Source of the DNA: Parapristionchus giblindavisi
Lineage: Eukaryota; Nematoda; Chromadorea; Rhabditida; Diplogasteridae
Assembly (NCBI GenBank): GCA_943737045.1
Contig: CALSFV010000037.1
Location: 310,001 to 374,000 of the forward strand
Reading direction: 5' to 3'
DNA length: 64,000 bases
Positions 35,801-45,520 of the stretch are shown piece after piece (within the stretch, counting starts at the first letter, position 1; the number at the start of each line of letters is the position of its first letter). The translations under genes were made by a program, and so were the position numbers. Below the pieces are notes generated by a model, which saw only the letters and a program-made list of their open reading frames with translations, was not told where the DNA came from and searched no databases.

Positions 35801-37742
35801 AAAATCAATACTCAATAATTTATCAAGTAAAATTCTAGATGATGGGAGGTCCGTTCGTGATGTTCTTCTTCTTCGTCTTCTTCGATACTGTAAGTGCAAA
35901 ATAACTTACCGATTTCCATCATTTCCCGTTTCTACGCAGTTGATATCTTATATAAAAATGCATGGGCTATCCGAATAACACACTTATTTTAATTATCTAG
36001 AAACAGAAACGTAACATATTGGCAAAAACTATCGTTCCAATCGTCGAAGCAGGTTCGCATCCCGCAGCGGGTGAAAATCAACTGCCAAGCGCCCGTTTCC
36101 AGAAAAGAACCCACTCTCCTCCTCGTCCTCGTCGTAGAACATCTGGTCCTCCGCTGCAGCTCGTACTTCGGAGATGATGAGCTAACCTCCTATCTTCACG
36201 AGTGGTATCAGAAAGATCCAACGATGGAGGGCTGCTTTCTGCGAGAAAGGCGACAACATTAGAAGGTGATTGTGCCATGCAGAATGTTAATGCTACAGCT
36301 ACAGCAGAATGCTACGTGCGCTACGCGGAAAAAAACTAATATTGAACATAATGTCCCTATGTCCCACGTTCTTTATGACAATAGCTCACCCCAAATCTCA
36401 TGGTTCCCCTTCTATAAGCATTTCGAAATTTTCAAAAAAAAATCAGGCAAGCGCAGCGCGGTTGAAGGAACGAAGGATTCTGTTTAACGCACATACCTGT
36501 CATTTTCTTTATCCACGAGAGAGCATTTCCAGAGCGGAGGGTAAAACTAGCTCGGGGGCCTTTAACATGTCCGGAACAGCGGATTCTGTAACTGTAATTT
36601 AAAAAAAAATATTTTTAAAATGAATATTAAAATACATTTTAGACCAGCTCGGCTTACGAAGATACCAAAGATGCTGCTAACAGAGCAGGAGCAGCTATCT
36701 CCGATACTGTAAGAAGTCAATATCAGCATTTAGAAATTTCAAAAAAAACTTTTTTTCAGGCCGGCTCCGCCTACCAAGAAACCAAGGATGGGTTAAACAA
36801 AGCAGGGGCAGCAGTTTCTGATACTGTAAGAAATCAATATAGGCATTTCGAAATTTCAAAAACCTTTTTTTCAGGCTAGCTCCGCCTACCAAGGAACCAA
36901 GGATGGGTTAAATAAAGCAGGGGAAGCAGTTTCTGATACTGTAAGAAATCAATATAGGCATTTCGAAATTTCAAAAAACTTTTTTTCAGGCTAGCTCCGC
37001 CTACCAAGGAACCAAGGATGGGTTAAATAAAGCAGGGGAAGCAGTTTATGATACTGTAAGAAATCAATATAGGCATTTCGAAATTTCAAAAAACTTTTTT
37101 TCAGGCTAGCTCCGCCTACCAAGGAACCAAGGATGGGTTAAATAAAGCAGGGGAAGCAGTTTCTGATACTGTAAGAAATCAATATAGGCATTTCGAAATT
37201 TCAAAAAACTTTTTTCAGGCTAGCTCCGCCTACCAAGGAACCAAGGATGGGTTAAATAAAGCAGGGGAAGCAGTTTCTGATACTGTAAGAAATCAATATC
37301 AGCATTTCGAAATTTTAAAAAAAAACTTTTTTCAGGCTAGTTTCGCCTACCAAGGAGCCAAGGATGCTGTTAACAGAGGAGAAGCGACAGTTTGTGATAC
37401 TGTAAGAAATCAATACCACTATTTCGAAATTAAAAAAAAAATTTTAGGCCGATTCCGCCTACCAAGGAACCAAGGATGCTGTTAACAGAGGAGGGGCGAC
37501 AGTTTGTGATACTGTAAGAAATAAAATAAAAAAAATCAGAATTTTAAAAAATTTTCAAACCCGTTTTTTCAGACCAGCTCCGCTTATCAAGGAATCAAGG
37601 ATGGGTTTAACAAAGCAGGAGCAGCTATTTCTGATACTGTAAGAATATTTAAGTAATCGATTTTTTTAAATAATCAAATCTGTTTTTTAAGGCCAGCTCG
37701 GCTTACCAGGCAGTAAAGGACGCTGTTAAAAGAAATACATAA
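32823..37742 (+). CDS. U7: expanded exon-repeat protein with nine repeat exons
   Basis: First exon 32823-32863, ATG at 32852 (M-S-A-A). A Phe-rich second exon 35839-35889 encodes M-M-G-G-P-F-V-M-F-F-F-F-V-F-F-D-T. Exon 3 starts at 36449 and is split at about 36480-36568 by a decayed family A element. Nine 66-nt repeat exons start at 36643, 36760, 36875, 36990, 37105, 37219, 37336, 37448 and 37573; the terminal exon is 37692-37742 (VKRNT-stop). Exons from 36875 to 37284, with their 48-49-nt introns, are nearly identical, with spacing 115, 115 and 114 bp. Repeats 7-8 carry Cys (TVCDT). With exon 3 skipped the product is about 235 residues. Intron 1 holds a 2.4-kb foldback nest. AATAAA is near 37957. 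Confidence 0.7.
32876..33135. mobile_element. Two family A elements in U7 intron 1
   Basis: 32879-32995 is a full palindromic copy in reverse (TTTAAAGGGACACCCCATGC...GGTCTACCTTTAAT). A second (about 33042-33135) starts CTAAAGGCACACCACGAGC and is cut off at its right side. Both contain the GCGAGAGAGTGTGGCCAGA / CACTCTCTCGC hairpin. Confidence 0.65.
33324..35747. mobile_element. Nested foldback complex with TTAA ends
   Basis: Outer ends TTAAAACACACTATCTGAGAG and TCTCAGATAGCGTGATTTAA. The outer arms are about 34707-35155 and 35290-35720 (for example 'gcacatcttcatcagcgaggtcgat' mirrored). The left outer arm is interrupted at about 33346-34706 by a second palindrome (tips TTGGTATTGACGAAAA), which holds a tandem duplication (33505-33650 versus 33830-33980). 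That palindrome is in turn interrupted at about 34141-34482 by a third element (CACGTCAGTTCA...TGAACTAACGTGA). A small hairpin ('cgcacgctatctcgc') forms the outer loop. At least four insertion layers lie in U7 intron 1. Confidence 0.7.
36045..36330 (+). other. GC-rich island of unknown origin
   Basis: About 280 bp with clearly higher GC than its surroundings in U7 intron 2. One frame reads PSARFQKRTHSPPRPRRRTS before stops; other frames are open for about 60 codons. No family recognised and no sister unit contains it, so it is an insertion specific to U7, perhaps a captured gene fragment. Confidence 0.35.
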
Positions 37743-38126
37743 TTTCTAATACATTCTCGAATATTCTCTTCGACTTGTTCTGTCTGATAATGAGAAGAAT
37801 TAACATCCAACTTCATATTTCGCAAATACCTTAGCCTTAACAGATAGATTAGTACTCGATTCTCTTTTTTTTTTTTGCTTCTTCTATATTTGATTCTATC
37901 CGTTTTCTTTATTCGCTTGTCCCAAACGATCATCTATCGGCAAATATTCTGAATACAATAAATCAGTAAATAAAACTGTTACAATAGTATCACAACAAAC
38001 CGTAGTGCTATAAACCCTAACCCAAACCTTGTGTTTCAGAGACAAAACGCTTATTATCAGTGATTTGAGCACAGTGAGACCCCAACTAGGGTTATAGTTA
38101 CCCTAACATGCAAGGGTTAGAAATCC

Positions 38127-38355
38127 TTAAAGGTGACCCGCGAATGTTCATGCAAATCTTTTCCATCTCGCTTATGCAAGTGTCAAGTGATATGCAAGAA
38201 GATCGAGTGTTCATAAATCAGTTCCTTGGCGTAGTGGTAAAGCCTCTGACTAGCTAGCACATGCTCGCGGGTTCGAATCCTATTGCCGAACTTTCTATTT
38301 TCAAAATGCGCGCTGTTTCTTGTTCACGATAATATTCGCGGGAGTCCACCTTTAA
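38127..38355 (+). mobile_element. TTAA element with tRNA-like core (family B, short)
   Basis: TTAAAGGTGACCCGCGAATG...GGGAGTCCACCTTTAA. The core at 38222-38290 has GCGTAGTGGTAAAG and B box GGGTTCGAATCC. Directly followed by a 45545-type repeat ('cgactaacgaaca...cgacgccagttc') and an arm tip of the 18965 foldback (38406-38512). Confidence 0.65.
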
Positions 38356-39067
38356 CCGACTAACGAACATATCTACTTCGTCGAAGCCAGTTCTATCACC
38401 ACGCAAAAAGCTCAACGCTACCTTGTTAGGGACCATATGAACTACCAAAGAATGGCCTCTGCTCACTTTCGATTTTTTCATTGTGCCACCATTTATACGA
38501 ACCTTACGCGACATATTTCCCCTGCGTGATATACATATATTTACTGTGATGATTCAAAAAAGGCTCCCATAATGGTTTCTAAAAAAAGAATTTTGCACAC
38601 TATACTAAATGTTTTTTTGTTGTTGTCGTGTTACTATTATCAACGTTCAATAATAAAAATATTTAAATTTATCCGGACCAAACACTACGTGATATCAATT
38701 CAAACATTAGCAGCGACGAAATCCATGGGTATTCTGCCGAACGAAAACGGATAAATACTCCGCAGAAATCATTTGTACTAATAATACTTTATTCATATCA
38801 AGTGAACATATATCATTTGTATTATACTCTTAATCATCTCCAACATCATCATAATACTATGACATCATCCCTTCTTTTGCAGTATACTTGTTGATTGTTC
38901 AAATAGTCGGCAGTGTAGAATGAGATGGTGTGATATAGGTAGCAAAGATGACTACCAAACAATCATTCTATTCCTTTTTTCTTCGTTGATTCAATCTTTA
39001 TATATTCATTCTCTATCTATTACTACGCAGTCGAAAAACTCTCTCATATTTGAGCTGTAGGTTATCT

Positions 39068-40377
39068 TTCTGATAAAGCAAGAAATCAATATTAGCATTT
39101 CGAAATTTCAAACCACTTTTTTCAGGCCAATTCCGCTAACCAAGATACCAAAGATTTTGGTAACAAAGCAGGAGAAGCAGTTTCCGATAAAGTAAGAAAT
39201 CAATATCAGCATTTCGAAATTTCAAACCACTTTTTCAGGCCAATTCCGCTAAACAAGATACCAAAGATTTTGGTAACAAAGCAGGAGAAGCAGTTTCCGA
39301 TAATGTAAGAAATCAATATTAGCATTTCGAAATTTCAAAACCCCTCTTTTCAGGCCAACTCCGCTTTCCAAGATACCAAAAATGTTGGTAACAAAGCAGG
39401 AGAAGCAGTTTCCAATAAAGTAAGAAATCAAAATCAGCATTTCGAAATTTAAAAACCCCGTTTTTCAGGCCAATTCCGCTTACCAAGATACCAAAAATGT
39501 TGGTAACAAAGCAGGAGAAGCAGTTTCCAATAAAGTAAGAAATCAAAATCAGCATTTCGAAATTTAAAAACCCCGTTTTTCAGGCCAATTCCGCTTACCA
39601 AGATACCAAAAATGTTGGTAACAAAGCAGGAGAAGCAGTTTCCAATAAAGTAAGAAATCAAAATCAGCATTTCGAAATTTAAAAACCCCGTTTTTCAGGC
39701 CAATTCCGCTTTCCAAGATACCAAAAATGTTGGTAACAAAGCAGGAGAAGCAGTTTCCAATAAAGTAAGAAATCAAAATCAGTATTTCGAAATTTAAAAA
39801 CCCCGTTGTTCAGGCCAATTCCGCTTACCAAGATACCAAAAATGTTGGTAACAAAGCAGGAGAAGCAGTTTCCGATAAAGTAAGAAATCAAAATCAGCAT
39901 TTCGAAATTTCAAAACCCCGTTTTTCAGGCCAATTCCGCTTACCAAGATACCAAAAATGTTGGTAACAAAGCAGGAGAAGCAGTTTCCGATAAAGTAAAC
40001 AATCAATAACAGCATTTCGAAATTTCAAACCACTTTTTTGAGGCCAATTCCGCTTACCAAGATGCCAAAGATGTTGTGAACAGAGCAGAAGAAGCATTTT
40101 ACGATACGGTAAGAACAGTTAATTAACATTTTGAATAACCAAAATACTACATATTTTAGGTCTGCTTGGCTTACCACGGACTCAAAACCATTCTACACAA
40201 TCAAAATCCTTTTTTTTACCATCTGGGCTTTCCAAGGAACCAAGAGTGTTGCTAACAAAACTGGAGAAGCAGTATCTGATACTGTAAGAAAAGTAGACTA
40301 AAAACACTTTAAATAATCAAAATCCTTTTTAGGCCAGCTCGGTTTACCAGGGAGCTAAGGATGCTGCTAGCAAGTAG
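39068..40377 (+). pseudogene. U8: 5'-truncated array of ten repeat exons
   Basis: The 5' module 'catatttgagctgtaggttatct' is joined directly to the end of a repeat exon (TTTCTGATAAA, 39068-39078), so the ATG exon, exons 2 and 3 and the normal 5' end are deleted. Repeat exons of 66 nt start at 39126, 39239, 39354, 39469, 39584, 39699, 39814, 39929 and 40043; starts from 39354 to 39929 are exactly 115 bp apart and the modules almost identical. Consensus ANSAYQDTKNV then GNKAGEAVSNK. At 40160 a terminal-type exon runs without a stop into a repeat exon (40218-40283) whose acceptor is destroyed (TTTTTTTACC). The final exon 40333-40377 ends AASK-stop. No start codon is in place, so this is a pseudogene unless another exon is used. 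Confidence 0.7.
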
Positions 40378-40544
40378 ACATAATATTGAATACCCTCTAA
40401 TATCCTGAAGATGAATTATGATCCAACTTCATACTTTGTACATGTAAAAATAAACATTCATAAAGCACGGTTCCTTAATGATTTCTAAGATGAAGCATCT
40501 GGATTTTTAACCAAATGTTTTTGTTGTCGTGATACTATTCTCCA

Positions 40545-40678
40545 AGCCTAGAATACGTTGGAGAGATGACCTGGACCGAGCAATTGGCAATTGGTGTAAT
40601 ACACCCTATGACGTTTTTCACCCCATCCTCATATTGCAACTATTGCTTGAAATGATAAAGTTGATTGATTGATTGATG

Positions 40679-40737
<59 letters not shown>

Positions 40738-40762
40738 AAAATTAGTTGATTGATTGATACTA
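40545..40762 (+). mobile_element. 3' end of an RTE-like LINE with (TTGA)n tail
   Basis: One frame reads KPRIRWRDDLDRAIGNW, the wording of the extreme C-terminus of RTE/CR1-type ORF2 proteins, followed by a short 3' region and about 100 bp of TTGATTGATTGA repeats. The 5' part of the element is absent; it lies just after U8. Confidence 0.55.
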
Positions 40763-41232
40763 TTCTCACCGTCAACAAGCCCCTCTACCTACATTCACAA
40801 AGAAGGTTAAAACACACAAATTAAATGTGAAGTATGCTAAGTCCAAGTGTTGTGGCCATTTCATGGTCACTTTGAAATGGGTCCTTTTCTCAAGTTTCTT
40901 CAATGTTTCCAAATCCTACTCACGTGGCCGGATCAACCCTGTTCATACAGTACGCTACAAAAATATATTATATTTTATATTTTAATGAATATTTCTGGCA
41001 AGGATCGAAACTTGATATGCCGCTTACATCATACACATCTGTTTTGTTAAAATTCACAGCACCAAGCCGATTAAGCCTTTTAACTTCGCTTTTTCATACT
41101 TTCTTGCGGGGATAACATATTTTATGTGTTCTGTCAATTGTAAGAAGCAATAAATATGTATCTTCTTGTTTCACCGCATCACAAGTGGAAAAACAGTATT
41201 GCCCCAAACCCTAATTGTAAAGGTTAAGCTTT

Positions 41233-41519
41233 TATGTGGTGTTACATTTTCAAAACGTCTCCGTCAACTTGAAATTTGAAGTGTTTTCGGTCTCGAGTGG
41301 AAAACCCTGATGGATCATGAAATTACTGTAAAAGGTTACGGTAGTCAGCCATTATTGATCCATGGTTACGGTAACTTCTTACCGTATCCCAATTGACAAT
41401 AAGGGTTTTCCGCTTGGGACCCAAAATACTTCAAAATCAAAGTTGACGTTGACGTTTCCGAATGTAACACTATTTCGAAGGACGGCGTGCGCCCGTTTTG
41501 AAAAGGTAACACCACATTA
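41233..41519. mobile_element. MITE with ATGTGGTGTTAC ends
   Basis: Inverted ends ATGTGGTGTTACATTTTC and AAAGGTAACACCACAT with matching inner arms (GTTACGGTA...TACCGTATCC). Related to 27204-27327 and 49103-49576. It separates the convergent units U8 and U9. Confidence 0.65.
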
Positions 41520-41842
41520 ACCATAGCTTTAAACCCATTAGGATATTGCGTGTGTGCATGATACTCCTGTAACAGTGTTATTTATTTATTTATTTCAGAT
41601 CATTCGCCGATAGAACAGACAATCGTTAGAGACAAGTTAATCAAGAAAAAAACGGCTAAAGCAATTGTTTATGAGAAAAGAATAAACAAGGAGATTCGAG
41701 TACTAATCTATCTGTTATGTTTGCTTTGATTTTATATAGTATATATTTTTTCACTTTTACAAATATTGATTACGAAGATGATAAATGGATATTAATTCAT
41801 CGTAGGCAAAATTAGTTGAAGAGGATATTCAAGGAATCATAA

Positions 41843-44146
41843 TTATGTATTTTTGTTTATAGCATCCTTAGCTCCGTGGTATACCGAGCTGGCCTAAAAA
41901 AGTATTTTGATTACTTAAAGTGGTCTTTAGTCAACTTTTCTTACAGTATCAGAAACTGCTTCTCCAGTTTTGTTAGCAAAATCCTTGGTTCCTTCAAAAG
42001 CCCAGTTGGTCTAAAAAGGGGATTTTGATTATTTAAAGTGTTTTTGAATCATATTTTCTTACAGTATCTGAAAATCCTTCTCCAATTTTATTAGCAATAT
42101 CCTTGGTTCCTTCAAAAGCCCAGTTGGACTAAAAGGGATCTTGATTATTAAAAATGTTTTTAGTCAACTTTGCTCACAGTATCAGAAAATGCTTCTCCAG
42201 TTTTGTTAGCGACATTCTTGGTTCCTTGGAAAGCCCAGTTGGACTAAAAAGGGATTTTGATTATTTAAAGATGGAGGCCCTCGAATGTCTATGCAAATAC
42301 ATAACATATCGGCTATTCAAGGGCTAAATGATATGCAAGAAATTAGAACTTCCATTCGAGCATCCCTTGGTGTAGTGGTAAAGGTGCTGTCTAGTAAGCG
42401 CAACGTCGCGGGTTCGAACCCTATTGCCGAACTTTCTTATTTTCAAAATTTCGCGCCTTTGCCTGTACATCAAGCGTGATTCATTCACGATTCTAGCGAT
42501 CAATAAGCTAAATTAGCATAAACTAATTTATGTAAGGTATGCAGAATAACTTTTGCTATCTTTCTGTCTTCACAGTTTGTTCACGAAAATATTCCCCGGA
42601 CACCACCTTTAAAATGTTTTTTAATCAACTTTTCATACAGTATCTGAAACAGCTTCTCCAGTTTTGTTAGCAACATCCTTAGTTCCTTCGTAAGCCCAGC
42701 TGGTCTAAAAAGGGATTTTCATTATTTAAAATATTTTTGAGTCAACTTTTCTTACAGTATCAGAAACTGCCGTTCCTGCTCTGTTAACAGCATCCTTCGT
42801 TCCTTCAACCGCTGAGCCTACCTGATTTTTATTCGAAATTTCGAAATGCTTAACTATGTACATGCTTTTCTCATACCGTAATAATTAACTTTTACTCTAT
42901 TAACCTAACAAAAATTGATATCATTGTACCAATATTTGAACTTACAGTATCGAGGACTTTTCCTACCGCATTCTTCGTTCCTTCGTATACACAATCAGTC
43001 TGAATCAATACAATTAATGCAAGTGTGTCATCCTTTGGGGATGGGGGGGGGGGTGGAAGTACGCTCTCATATGTAGTTATTTTTTTTAAATTTGATATAT
43101 GTTTGTGTGCATGCAAATCTCTTACAGCATCTCTTACAGCTTACACACTTTTTTTCAAAAATTTCAACTAAACGTCATTTTTTACACGGGGGGGAGGCAT
43201 TCCACAAATTTTCGAAAAGCCCTAATTTTACAGAGGCACCCCATGTCGGCGCCCATGTATGTTCATGTTCATCTATAGTTCTGCCTAGCCAAATTTGGAC
43301 ACGAACAACGGGGGTCCTTGATTAAACATATCTGCACCAAAATAATAGACTCAAATCCATCTGTAAACTGTACCGACTACCAGGGTTGTGCGGAAAATTT
43401 TCCGACCGGAAAAACTTTCCGGTTTTTCCGACCCCTTTTCGGAAAATTTTCCGACCGCAAAATTTTCCGAAAAAATACCGGAAAACCGGAAAAAATTAAA
43501 ATGCTTACAAAGTAAAAAAAACATATCTAAAAACAAAATTTAAAGATTTTATTAATATTTTTGTCTTGCCGATCATACTTATAACCCAGTATTCGCTAAT
43601 AATGATGAACAGTAACGTATTTAGCGTTGTTGTTGAACATTCAACTCTAAGGATTCTGAGCTTCATATTGTTCCTTGATATGTTTTTGGATGATTGTTAT
43701 CTTTTTTTTGTTGCTACATGATTTGAGATCATTACTAAGTTCGTTTTGATCGTTTTCGAAAGTAATTGTAAGATAAAACACTAGAAATGCGATTTACAGA
43801 AAATTTTCCGGATTTTCCGGTTTTCCGGTTTTTTTCCCGGTATTTTAGACCGGAAAAAAAGTATTCCGAAATTTTTTCCGAAATATATTTTCCGCACAAC
43901 CCTGCCGACTACTCATTGTACCAAATAAACAAGTGTATTTTATAAGGTCCGTGACATATTCTATACTAATGTAATGGATACCGGTACCGTTCCAGACATT
44001 GATTGTCTATTACTCATCGTTTCATTTACAAGAAAAAAATATTATTAAGCCCTAGTGATTTCCTGTGTATATTTCAAAGATAAATGCGTGATTTGAATGT
44101 TTTACCTTTGCTGACATTGTTGATTGTGAAGATGAGGAGATGATTC
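41843..44146 (-). CDS. U9: most complete exon-repeat gene, inverted
   Basis: On the minus strand: first exon 44146-44106 with ATG at 44117 (M-S-A-K); exon 2 42999-42946 (TDCVYEGTKNAVGKVLDT); exon 3 42821-42756, uninterrupted (VGSAVEGTKDAV then NRAGTAVSDT); repeat exons 42704-42639, 42243-42178, 42128-42063 and 42010-41945 (for example TSWAYEGTKDV then ANKTGEAVSDT); terminal exon 41893-41843 (ASSVYHGAKDAINKNT-stop). All are 54 or 66 nt and phase 0; predicted 148 residues. This is the only unit in which exon 3 carries no transposon and every class of exon is present. Repeats use W at position 3 and 'NKTGEA', a sub-lineage shared only with one U8 exon. Poly(A) signals (AATAAA on the minus strand) lie near 41580. 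Introns host a family B element and a hAT-like insertion. Confidence 0.75.
42265..42612 (+). mobile_element. TTAA element with tRNA-like core in a U9 intron (family B)
   Basis: 348 bp, TTAAAGATGGAGGCCCTCG...CGGACACCACCTTTAA. The neighbouring paralogous introns read GATTATTTAAAGTG (about 42026) and GATTATTTAAAATA (about 42720), so the empty site and the TTAA duplication are visible. The core at 42364-42432 has A box TGGTGTAGTGGTAAAGG and B box GGTTCGAACCC. Confidence 0.8.
43381..43904. mobile_element. hAT-like element, 524 bp, perfect 8-bp duplication
   Basis: Inverted ends CAGGGTTGTGCGGAAAATTT and TATTTTCCGCACAACCCTG, flanked by CCGACTAC on both sides (43373-43380 and 43905-43912). Subterminal arms are dense in CCGGAAAA/TTTTCCGG motifs. 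No transposase frame, so non-autonomous. It sits inside a family E-type sequence in U9 intron 1 (ends near 43370 and 43950), which restores to 'ctgtaccgactactcattgtacc'. Confidence 0.85.
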
Positions 44147-44159
44147 CTATAGAGAAGAA

Positions 44160-44831
44160 AAGATCAAGAAGCATAGAAAGGGGAAGTGGATTTGGAAAGA
44201 GTTAATATTCGTTTATAATAGGAATAATAGAACAGAAAAAAGAATAAGAAATAGATAACAAAGATTTGTTGGAAATGCATCACAGAAATGATAGACGGCA
44301 AATTCTTCTAGGGAAAATGATAGACGGCAAATTCTTCTAGGGAAAATGATAGACGGCAATTTCTTCTAGGGATAATTAGTCTAATTGGACTACCATAGAG
44401 AAAGGTTGGCTAACTCAAACTCTCTCGAAAAAGCCACATTTTAATTTAAAAATGATATACTCTCGTTCAATATAGTAACGGGGACTGCCGTGAGCTTATT
44501 AAAACATATCTCACATATGATAGAGCGTTTCTTTGGATGCCGTGTCTCATTACATTTTACATTTAAACATTTTATCGAGATCAACGATGCGGTGGGTCAC
44601 CGGATCTGTGACCCACCGCAGTCATGTCTCAGATAACCTAAACTTACCTTAAACTTGTGTTAATACCCACCTTAGATTCATTTCATTTTCATTTCAAACA
44701 ACTATCTCGGCTGGTTTTTGGTGTTGTCACAGCTGGAAGCCATGATTTTTTCATGCTCTTTAGATATCCTTGTTATATAACCTACAACTCAAATATGAGA
44801 GTTTGCCGTCGGTGGAGTGATAGATAGAGAA

Positions 44832-44922
<91 letters not shown>

Positions 44923-45520
44923 ATATGGAGATGATTAAAATTAGAATAGAAATAAGGTCATGGAATCAGGTAGAAAATGGAATAGAAATTAATCATAGAT
45001 AAATAAATAAATAAAGAATGAAGACTTGTTCCCAAATACATTGAAGAAGCAAGTGATATACTGGTGGGAAATTCTATTAAAGATAGCTGGTCTAACTGGG
45101 CTACCATAGAGAGTCGTTAGCTTACTCCAAACCATCTCACAAGGCGCGCTATATTAGCAATACTCTCGCTTGCTAGAGATAGTAGCGGGGACTGGAGTTA
45201 GCTAACTAACAAGTTTCACATATGAGAGAACGTTTCACTAATTATCATATCCTAGAAAACTTACAGCACAAATTTGAGAGAGTTTGTCTATAGTGGAGAA
45301 ATAAATAGAGAATAAAAAGATCGATATAGGTGGAATCAAGGAAGAAAAGGAATAGAATGATTGTTTGGTTATTTGAATGAAAGGGATGGGGGAGAATAGA
45401 TTTTTTTGCCAAAACAAGTAGGAGAAGAAGATCGATAGAAATGGAGAGACGGTAGAGATAGAGGGAGGAGAGGGAGGAGAGAGAGGAGAGCGATATATAT
45501 ATATATATAGTCTACTATCA
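44160..45520 (-). other. 5' region of U9 and spacer to U10
   Basis: Carries inverted copies of the 5' module (about 44620-44810 and 45090-45320) with the splice-donor strings in minus orientation, a triplicated 'atgatagacggcaaattcttctaggga' unit (about 44289-44370) and an AAAT microsatellite at 44830-44924. No exon. Confidence 0.5.
44830..44924. repeat. (AAAT)n microsatellite
   Basis: About 95 bp of uninterrupted AAAT units, with a shorter run at about 44999-45016. Confidence 0.9.

Noticed and set aside
39249..40097. Tandem minus-strand frames reading MLILISYFIGNCFSCF...
   Set aside because: They are antisense shadows of the U8 66-nt repeat exons and introns, kept open by the near-identity of the modules.
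42364..42432. A tRNA gene (also at 4851, 19483, 38222 and 23404)
   Set aside because: A and B boxes are good, but the acceptor stem and anticodon arm cannot be paired; the sequences are inside repeated elements, so they are tRNA-derived.
44830..44924. CRISPR-like regular array
   Set aside because: It is a plain AAAT microsatellite without spacers; the other regular arrays are exon modules or minisatellites.
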